The notes under the pieces were generated by a model that was given only the letters and a program-made list of their open reading frames with translations, did not search any database and was not told the DNA's origin. Shown here in pieces: positions 1-5,014 of a stretch of DNA of 7,455 nt (position 1 is the stretch's first letter; each line of letters starts with the position of its first letter). Position numbers and translations under genes: made by a program. The stretch comes from Clostridia bacterium (GTDB lineage: Bacteria; Bacillota; Clostridia; Christensenellales; UBA3700). The stretch is taken from the NCBI GenBank assembly GCA_900772745.1, contig CAAGRV010000011.1, positions 1 through 7,455 of the forward strand, in the 5' to 3' direction.

Positions 1-3000
1 ATTTGCAAGCGATAGTGTCAAAAATCCTGTTTGTACATACTCCTTTATTTTGTTTCCTAATCCACTTTTACCATAAGTTGAGTAGTATTTGTCAATATTG
101 GCTGCAAAAGCATTCAACATTTCCGCCAATTTTTGCGTTGTAGATTTTTCATCTCTCTTTAATTGACTTATTGTTGTATATTGCCCATTATCTTTTTCTT
201 TATTATACTTTTCTACTTGCTTGATTATCTCGTAGTATTTGCTTTCCAGTTTCATTTGCAATGCATTTACACGATATACCGAGCTTGTTATATAATATGG
301 ACAACCATCTACCACAATTTTTTGATTTTTATACACCATCTTTTCGATAATGCAATCTACATTGTAAGTATCATCAATATATTGTTTAATTGCCTCTTTT
401 TTATCTTTGCTCTTCAATTTATCGAGATGAATAGCTTTCATGACAGGTATACCTATCAATTCGTACTTGACATTCTTGCCCTTTTGGTAGCTCACCACGC
501 AATAATAAGCGTCACGCTCTCCCGAATAGCCACCATAAAGCTTTGTATCCAATGGCTTTCCATCTAGATATTTACGTGGTTGCAACGTACGAGCATTAGT
601 TTTTCTTCCCAACAAATTAACATCGTAGAACGCTGTCTCTGCCTCGAAGTTCTTTTGCTTGACAATCAAACAATCGTTGTAGTCCATTGCTGTTAGCACG
701 TTGTTGAGCTTGATATCATCCCAATTATATTCGCCATCTTCATTGACTGTGAACATACTCAAATCGCCCTCAATCATTGCCGACATGATCAATCCATAAC
801 GCTTGTTGACAAGCTCGTCGAACTTTTTCTCGTTGTCGGTTTTGCTCATCATTCTTTTGATATAAACGCTTTGGCTGTCATTGCCCCACATAGGATAAGC
901 AATACTTGTGAACATTCCCACCACCGCTGTCAAATAAGCGTCTTTTGCATGATGTAGGTCATTTAGCTGACGCAACTTGTAGAAAGAATTATATTTTTGG
1001 TTGCACACATTTCCGCTGACGAACGTTTCTCTCATCAAAGAATTCATCTTCGCTTTGACGCCCAAAATGCGTGTTTCTCCAAATCTAGCTGACAACAATT
1101 TGCCCACTTCTTTCACCGTTTGAGAAGTCTCTACCAGCTGTCTGTTGACAAATCCAGTCATATCATTGTCATTATAATCAGCCTTATTCAATGCACGCAA
1201 TTTTTTACCTGTTATGAACTTGTGGCGATACAAAAACTCCCAGAATTTTTGCATTCTCGTTCTTATATCAATACTGAGTGCCAATGTGCCAGACTTCTTT
1301 TGATTTTCGATTTTCTTGACCAATACTCTGTTGCTCAAACTATCATCTTTGATATAACATCTTGGTACAATATGGTCAATCTCGCATTTGTCGATATCCA
1401 ACACGTCATCATAAGGAATTATCTCGCCCGTGTACATACAGCGACCAAGTTGTGAAAACCATAGATAAATCTTATCTTCCAGCTCGCTCGCACTTTTTGT
1501 GCCAAGTTTTGCCATACATTCTTTATTGTATTCTATACCATATTTTTCAGCGTCGGTTTGAATATTTTTATACAACTCTTCCAGCACTTTATCACGGCTC
1601 TTGGTCTTCTTTTTTACATCGTCTTCTTTGGTAGTTTCAACAAAGATATACTTTGGCTCACACCCCACAATATATACTATTTCTTCAAGAATTTTGCATG
1701 TATTCCATATTGCTTTCTTTACACTTGGCGAACAATAAAGTGGCTCAATATCTTTCTTATAATTAAACTTCTCAATTTCCTTATTCCCATTCTCTACTTG
1801 CTCCAAAATACCAAGTTTTTCATCATAAATAATATGATTTATATTTTCTTTTTCGTCCCACAACGTTTGCAGAATGCTCTTTTTTTCACTTGTCAAGATG
1901 CCGTGCAAGAATTTCTTAGAATATCTTCCCCACTTTTCGCACTTGATATTGGACAAGCTCTCTACAAGTTTGTCTTCCGCATCTGGGAACAATTCTCTTA
2001 CTTTGTCTTTTCTAGCCTTTTTGTCTTCAAAGATAGTCAAGTGCTTTGCAAGCTCTTCGTACTTGTCAATGTCATCTCTATCAAATCTATCCCCAAGTCT
2101 TCTTTTGAGCTCAACAAGGGTAGACATATTGCTCAAAAACTTGTCTTCTTCGGCCAGTCCCAACACGTTGTCGGCTTGGATATTCAGCTTGAACTCTTCA
2201 TTGAGATAATTTACAAAGTCTTTGACTTTGATAGTCTTTTTACCTCTGTTGCAGAATAGCTCCAAGAAAACTTTTTGTTTCATTTCGTTGGTAAACTCGT
2301 TGTTTTTCTTTGCGTCATCCTTGCAAATACGCACTCCATTCAACTCATTCAAACACACATACGCTTGATAATAAATTGATTGCAATGGCAAACATTCTTC
2401 GCTTGGAAAATAACTACAATGATTGGTCATACGCATAATAAACTCTTGGGCAAGCGGTTTATAATCCACCAACTCTTCAAAATTCCAAGAATAAAGTCTC
2501 TCACCTATTACTTGTTTGTTCCACGAAAACTCGCCTTTGAGCTTGCCCACATAGTATGGCCTTTTGAATGTAAGGATTTTTTCTATTTTGTCCCCATTAT
2601 TTGCTAGTGTTGGATAATACTTGGATTGATTTTCTATGATAACTCTCAACTCTTCCAAATTCTTTTGGTAAGGAATCAAAGAGTTGGATACGTCGTTGAG
2701 TTTTGGCAAAAAGCTATCTTCTTCGATTTCGCTTAGGATATATGCCTTTTGGTCACTATTTTCAAGTTTAGCTAACTCGGATTTGAGCTGTTTGTAGAAG
2801 TTTTCTCGGCCAACTTTTGCGCCCATAGCTTTAAGTGAATTGGTGTTGGTGTTGACATAATTTACATAATTCTCGCCGTTTGGGGACTTGAAAAAGCTTT
2901 TATACAATTTTTTGTCCGCTCTAAACACTTCTTTCAAGATTGCCAAATCCTTTCTATGTTTTTCATAAGTTGCAATCATTGCTTTGCTGATAGTTCTTTG

Positions 3001-3933
3001 TCCACGCATGATTTTGCTGTAAGCCAATGTATTGTATACCACCAGCAACAACTTCAACAACTCGGCATTTTCGTCCCCCAAGTCAGCATAATACTTGTCT
3101 GCATTTTCTTCAAAATTGTCGAAACTTATCGTTTCCTCTTTATTCTCATCTTTCTTAATCAAGATTTCTTCTAGTTGGAACAATTTTTTGGTGGAAAACT
3201 TGTACCCAAATACCGCTTTGACAAACTCTCCCATCACTTCTTTGGTCTTTGCATCGGTGCAAATCTCTTTTATTTTATCTATTTTTACGCCCTTTTTGAT
3301 AGACTTATTTTGCAAAATTTCTATAGTTTGAGCAACAATGTCGCCATCTACCCTAATGTCGAGTTTTTCTTCCACTTCGTCAAAATAATCGTTGACTACG
3401 CTCTCGATATTGGTGGCCGTTTCGATATTGTCACCTTCTTGCAAAAAGTTTCCACGATATTTGATAATGTGGTGCAAAGCAAGGTAGACAAGTCGAATAT
3501 CGAATTGTCTATCTTCCGTCATCAACGCATCTCTCAGATGATAAATCGTTGGATATTGTCTATAATAATCCTTATCAGTAAACTCGCCCTCAAACAAATT
3601 GTAATGATTGCGTCGTCCATTGATTGGATCTTCGTTGAGATTGTGCAAATATGATTGTTTCAACTTGATAAAAAAGCTGTCATCTACACTCAGCACATCA
3701 TCTGCCATCAACATTTGCAATTCTTCTATGCGTAACGCTCTTCTTCTATAATGTGTCCTTGCGCTACGTGCCAATCTTCGAGCTTGTGCCGTTTTGCCAT
3801 CATTGAACAAAAACGCACCCCAAGCATGATGATGCTTGAGTTTCATCAAAGTGTAGTCCATATTTAGGACTGCCCAACCTATAGAATTGGTACCAATATC
3901 AATTCCGATAACATAATCTTTTGAATTTTTCAT
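1..3933 (-). CDS. cas9: CRISPR-associated endonuclease Cas9, type II-A-like (C-terminus cut by window edge)
   Basis: RNA-guided DNA endonuclease that uses a crRNA:tracrRNA duplex to cut both strands of target DNA. The frame is open for 1311 codons with no stop and runs off the left edge. Visible parts: RuvC-I with GIDIGTNSIGWAV and catalytic D12; Arg-rich bridge helix at about 52-71; a long REC lobe to about 720; RuvC-II with FVETTKED and E766; HNH with DHIVPRCYIKDDSLSN, giving D853, H854 and N877; RuvC-III with LHHAKDAYL, giving H995 and D998; a PAM-interacting region beginning near YGGY (1133-1136). Each lies within about 14 residues of its SpCas9 counterpart, so all nuclease residues are present and the size class is that of SpCas9. 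The end falls near SpCas9 residue 1313, so roughly 40-60 residues are missing. The ATG at 3933 is supported by AAAGGGAG nine bases upstream. Subtype II-A is inferred from similarity; csn2 is not visible. Confidence 0.97.
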   Translation of the reverse strand, partial: MKNSKDYVIGIDIGTNSIGWAVLNMDYTLMKLKHHHAWGAFLFNDGKTAQARRLARSARTHYRRRALRIEELQMLMADDVLSVDDSFFIKLKQSYLHNLNEDPINGRRNHYNLFEGEFTDKDYYRQYPTIYHLRDALMTEDRQFDIRLVYLALHHIIKYRGNFLQEGDNIETATNIESVVNDYFDEVEEKLDIRVDGDIVAQTIEILQNKSIKKGVKIDKIKEICTDAKTKEVMGEFVKAVFGYKFSTKKLFQLEEILIKKDENKEETISFDNFEENADKYYADLGDENAELLKLLLVVYNTLAYSKIMRGQRTISKAMIATYEKHRKDLAILKEVFRADKKLYKSFFKSPNGENYVNYVNTNTNSLKAMGAKVGRENFYKQLKSELAKLENSDQKAYILSEIEEDSFLPKLNDVSNSLIPYQKNLEELRVIIENQSKYYPTLANNGDKIEKILTFKRPYYVGKLKGEFSWNKQVIGERLYSWNFEELVDYKPLAQEFIMRMTNHCSYFPSEECLPLQSIYYQAYVCLNELNGVRICKDDAKKNNEFTNEMKQKVFLELFCNRGKKTIKVKDFVNYLNEEFKLNIQADNVLGLAEEDKFLSNMSTLVELKRRLGDRFDRDDIDKYEELAKHLTIFEDKKARKDKVRELFPDAEDKLVESLSNIKCEKWGRYSKKFLHGILTSEKKSILQTLWDEKENINHIIYDEKLGILEQVENGNKEIEKFNYKKDIEPLYCSPSVKKAIWNTCKILEEIVYIVGCEPKYIFVETTKEDDVKKKTKSRDKVLEELYKNIQTDAEKYGIEYNKECMAKLGTKSASELEDKIYLWFSQLGRCMYTGEIIPYDDVLDIDKCEIDHIVPRCYIKDDSLSNRVLVKKIENQKKSGTLALSIDIRTRMQKFWEFLYRHKFITGKKLRALNKADYNDNDMTGFVNRQLVETSQTVKEVGKLLSARFGETRILGVKAKMNSLMRETFVSGNVCNQKYNSFYKLRQLNDLHHAKDAYLTAVVGMFTSIAYPMWGNDSQSVYIKRMMSKTDNEKKFDELVNKRYGLIMSAMIEGDLSMFTVNEDGEYNWDDIKLNNVLTAMDYNDCLIVKQKNFEAETAFYDVNLLGRKTNARTLQPRKYLDGKPLDTKLYGGYSGERDAYYCVVSYQKGKNVKYELIGIPVMKAIHLDKLKSKDKKEAIKQYIDDTYNVDCIIEKMVYKNQKIVVDGCPYYITSSVYRVNALQMKLESKYYEIIKQVEKYNKEKDNGQYTTISQLKRDEKSTTQKLAEMLNAFAANIDKYYSTYGKSGLGNKIKEYVQTGFLTLSLAN

Positions 3934-3934
3934 G

Positions 3935-3963
3935 TTGACAATCTCCCTTTGTTGTGATATATT
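3935..3963 (+). promoter_or_regulatory. tracrRNA promoter (sigma-A type, extended -10)
   Basis: A perfect -35 box TTGACA (3935-3940), a 17-base spacer and TATATT as -10 (3958-3963), preceded by TG in the extended -10 position (3955-3956). The expected transcription start is about 3970. It begins two bases from the cas9 start codon and points the other way. This is close to consensus and should be strong and probably constitutive; no operator is evident inside it. Confidence 0.85.
3943..3950 (-). promoter_or_regulatory. Ribosome binding site of cas9
   Basis: On the minus strand this reads AAAGGGAG, nine bases before the ATG at 3933-3931. It fixes the start of cas9 directly ahead of the RuvC-I motif. 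The same bases lie in the spacer of the plus-strand tracrRNA promoter, so the cas9 translation start and tracrRNA transcription initiation share DNA. Confidence 0.8.
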
Positions 3964-3969
3964 TATATT

Positions 3970-4071
3970 GTAATCATTTGAAATTACATAGTGAGTTAAA
4001 ATAAATTCTAAACTCAATGACCTTTTAGGTTTCCGCATTTGCGGAGCAAGAACTGCGAAAGCAGTTTTTTT
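3970..4071 (+). ncRNA. tracrRNA: tracrRNA (trans-activating CRISPR RNA), about 100 nt
   Basis: Small RNA that pairs with the CRISPR repeat and loads crRNA into Cas9. The anti-repeat is about 3971-4002 and ends in GTGAGTTAAAATAA, closely matching the AGCAAGTTAAAATAA core of the S. pyogenes tracrRNA. By that analogy CATAGT forms the upper duplex, GAGT the bulge and TAAAAT the lower duplex. Downstream are a possible nexus (CTAAA 4008-4012 with TTTAG 4024-4028, or alternatively ACCT 4020-4023 with AGGT 4027-4030), a stem CCGC/GCGG (4033-4044) and the terminator hairpin. The start is taken from the promoter and is good to a few bases; the 3' end is from the T-run. A competing fold, TGAGTT (3992-3997) with AACTCA (4011-4016), would occlude part of the anti-repeat. 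Position beside cas9, on the opposite strand, is also known for type II-A loci. Confidence 0.9.
4051..4071 (+). terminator. Rho-independent terminator of tracrRNA
   Basis: AACTGC, a GAAA tetraloop and GCAGTT form a perfect 6-bp stem (4051-4066), followed directly by T residues to 4071. The hairpin probably also serves as the last 3' stem-loop of mature tracrRNA. Read on the minus strand it lacks a T-run after the stem, so it should not stop cas9 transcription coming from the other side. Confidence 0.9.
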
Positions 4072-4127
4072 GTTGCCTTTCGAGCGATATGAACTACCCC
4101 AACCTACGCCTACAAAGACCTATCCCT

Positions 4128-4156
4128 ATTATAAACTATATTTTTACTTATTTCAA
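4128..4156 (-). promoter_or_regulatory. Likely cas9 promoter
   Basis: On the minus strand: TTGAAA (-35, 4156-4151), a 17-base spacer, TATAAT (-10, 4133-4128). The predicted start is near 4121, giving an untranslated leader of roughly 190 bases before the cas9 ATG. That leader is the exact complement of the whole tracrRNA gene. The region between the tracrRNA and the cas9 ATG offers no better minus-strand promoter. A weaker box, TACAAT or TATAAA near 3965-3975, lacks a good -35. Confidence 0.65.
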
Positions 4157-4194
4157 TACCCAATTTGAATTTTGTTCAATTATATTTCACGATT

Positions 4195-4237
4195 TTTTAA
4201 GCGAATCCGATTTTGATTTTGATGAGATTCGTTAAAA
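4195..4237. repeat. Inverted repeat upstream of the cas9 promoter
   Basis: TTTTAA plus CGAATC (4195-4207, with one extra G at 4201) is mirrored by GATTCG plus TTAAAA (4226-4237). This gives 12 bp of pairing around an 18-base spacer made of repeated GATTTT. No T-run follows on either strand, so it is not a standard terminator. It lies about 40 bases upstream of the presumed cas9 -35 box, where a regulator site could sit. Function unknown. Confidence 0.5.
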
Positions 4238-4344
4238 TTTACCATCTATTTACTCTGAATTTTGTTTTCGATATATCAACAATGCTTTTGCAATGTTTAT
4301 CCATTTGTCGGCGACAGGCGCTTTGTTTGCCCGCCCATTACGTA

Positions 4345-4372
4345 TTGCATTTTCCCTATTTTGTGCTATAAT
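4345..4372 (+). promoter_or_regulatory. Orphan promoter with extended -10
   Basis: TTGCAT (4345-4350), a 16-base spacer and TATAAT (4367-4372) preceded by TG at 4364-4365. The predicted start is about 4379. What it transcribes is unclear: a 35-codon frame (4396-4503), an unannotated small RNA, or a long precursor leading into the tRNA. Confidence 0.5.
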
Positions 4373-4395
4373 TTTAGCTGTCTATTTTGCTCACA

Positions 4396-4503
4396 ATGGC
4401 GTTCTCGTGCATAGTGCTCAAAGAAAAATTCAGTCGCCGTTCTGTCCTCGGGCTGACCACCCTCACGGCAGGCATTGTGCTGATAATCGTGTTCAGCTTG
4501 TGA
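4396..4503 (+). CDS. Possible 35-residue membrane peptide or N-terminal gene remnant
   Basis: Not recognised. The frame starts with ATG at 4396, 24 bases after the orphan TATAAT, and stops at TGA 4501-4503. The peptide has a short basic stretch with SRRSVLG (14-20 region), faintly like a twin-arginine signal motif, followed by a hydrophobic run TAGIVLIIVFSL to the end, as in a signal anchor. Third codon positions are mostly G or C, unlike cas9. Against it: no Shine-Dalgarno sequence ahead of the ATG. After the TGA the same frame stays open to 4632, but that part overlaps the tRNA promoter. It could be the degraded start of an exported protein, a genuine small protein, or chance within a structured RNA. 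Confidence 0.2.
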   Translation: MAFSCIVLKEKFSRRSVLGLTTLTAGIVLIIVFSL

Positions 4504-4589
4504 TTGTTCTCAATAGCAAGCCCTACCCAACGCAACATACCACAACAATACAACCGCAAATTTTATATCAACAAATTTATCAAAAACAA

Positions 4590-4618
4590 TAGACAAGCAC
4601 AAGATTTTGTGTTAGAAT
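4590..4618 (+). promoter_or_regulatory. tRNA-Glu promoter
   Basis: TAGACA (4590-4595), a 17-base spacer and TAGAAT (4613-4618), each one base from consensus, with TG at 4610-4611 making an extended -10. The start would be about 4625, a dozen bases before the mature tRNA, which suits a short 5' leader removed by RNase P. Confidence 0.7.
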
Positions 4619-4636
4619 ATTTACGCAAATGAATAT

Positions 4637-4711
4637 GGCTCCATGGTCAAGCGGTTAAGACTCAGCCCTCTCACGGCTGCTACTGGGGTTCGAATCCCCA
4701 TGGAGTCACCA
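4637..4711 (+). tRNA. tRNA-Glu (anticodon CUC), CCA encoded
   Basis: Full cloverleaf: acceptor GGCTCCA (4637-4643) with TGGAGTC (4701-4707, one G-U pair), D-stem GTC/GAC, anticodon stem CAGCC/GGCTG around loop CTCTCAC, variable loop CTAC, T-stem TGGGG/CCCCA around TTCGAAT, discriminator A and encoded CCA. The third to fifth loop bases are CTC, which reads GAG glutamate codons. The body matches the tRNA-Glu pattern of Bacillota (TGGTCAAGCGGTTAAGAC in the D-arm). It stands alone, with its own promoter and terminator. In a low-G+C genome this would normally be a second tRNA-Glu beside the UUC form that reads both GAA and GAG. Confidence 0.96.
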
Positions 4712-4716
4712 ACAAA

Positions 4717-4747
4717 AATACAATCACACAAGTGGTTGTATTTTTTT
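4717..4747 (+). terminator. Rho-independent terminator of tRNA-Glu, probably bidirectional
   Basis: AATACAATCAC (4717-4727), loop ACAA and GTGGTTGTATT (4732-4742) form an 11-bp stem with one G-U pair, then T residues to 4747. It starts six bases after the tRNA CCA. On the minus strand the same stem ends in a run of five T residues before G, so it may also stop transcripts coming leftward from the ABC operon, which has no closer terminator. Confidence 0.88.
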
Positions 4748-5014
4748 GTATAAATTTCGTCATGAGGATTCGAACGAGAGCGTTAAGAAAGGTTGCCAGT
4801 GGCAAGCTTTTAGCGGCTGACCACGAGCGAAGAGAGACACAAGCGCTTGCATTTGTGGAAATCAAGCGAGTGGACTAAGACAATGCGCACGACTTATCGT
4901 GCAAAATGCAAAGCATTGTTGCTTGCAACAGCGTTGTCGCAACCCGAAGATTTTTTGCAAGAAGTTTTCCATTATGCTAGATCCTATCAGTTTCCTTTTA
5001 GTGAATACTTTGTT
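4743..5014. other. Spacer with hairpin-dense, G+C-richer island
   Basis: About 270 bases between the tRNA terminator and the ABC gene stop. From 4761 to 4943 it is visibly richer in G+C than its flanks and contains five hairpins: 4788-4810 (AAAG, G-G mismatch, TTGCC, loop AGT); 4844-4868 (CGCTTG, bulged C, ATTT, loop GTGG, AAATCAAGCG); 4887-4902 (GCACGA, CTTA, TCGTGC); 4905-4917 (AATGC, AAA, GCATT); 4918-4943 (GTTGC and CAAC arms, loop AGC). A 38-codon Arg-rich frame (ATG 4762, TAA 4876-4878) has no ribosome binding site and runs open from the tRNA, so I do not call it a gene. Ten bases, GGATTCGAAC (4766-4775), are the reverse complement of the tRNA T-loop segment at 4688-4697. Likely a structured RNA or a dispersed repeat; strand unknown. 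Confidence 0.5.

Larger units (their letters stand above)
4072..4636. other. Intergenic region between tracrRNA and tRNA-Glu
   Basis: 565 bases with no protein gene I can defend. From left to right it holds a minus-strand promoter (4128-4156), an inverted repeat (4195-4237), a plus-strand extended -10 promoter (4345-4372), a 35-codon open frame (4396-4503) and the tRNA promoter (4590-4618). The part from about 4295 to 4500 is visibly richer in G+C than the rest and has weak stems, such as GCTGA (4479-4483) with TCAGC (4493-4497) and GCCGT (4436-4440) with ACGGC (4465-4469). A longer 99-codon frame at 4293-4592 has no ribosome binding site and spans two promoters, so I do not count it as a gene. 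Confidence 0.6.

Noticed and set aside
1558..2259. 233-codon plus-strand frame
   Set aside because: Lies wholly antisense to the RuvC/REC part of cas9; the peptide is an odd Phe/Ile/Leu-rich string with no ribosome binding site. Other plus-strand frames over cas9 and the ABC gene are shadows too.
3780..3970. A long tracrRNA form (tracr-L) as in S. pyogenes
   Set aside because: No convincing plus-strand promoter inside the cas9 5' end, and no repeat-like segment upstream of the anti-repeat that could pair with it to make a natural single guide.
4501..4503. TGA read through as Trp or selenocysteine
   Set aside because: Trp is encoded by TGG in cas9 and the ABC gene, no selenocysteine insertion structure is evident, and the downstream half overlaps the tRNA promoter.
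4293..4592. 99-codon plus-strand frame with one hydrophobic segment
   Set aside because: No Shine-Dalgarno sequence, crosses the orphan promoter and reaches the tRNA promoter; composition of the second half (Q/T/P-rich) does not look like a protein continuing the first.
4688..4775. tRNA-borne att site for an integrated element
   Set aside because: Only a 10-base inverted T-loop match is present; there is no direct duplicate of the tRNA 3' end and no integrase gene in the window.
4680..4865. 61-codon minus-strand frame ending in VTPWGFEPQ
   Set aside because: The end is simply the antisense translation of the tRNA T-arm, a well-known artefact of ORF calling across tRNA genes.
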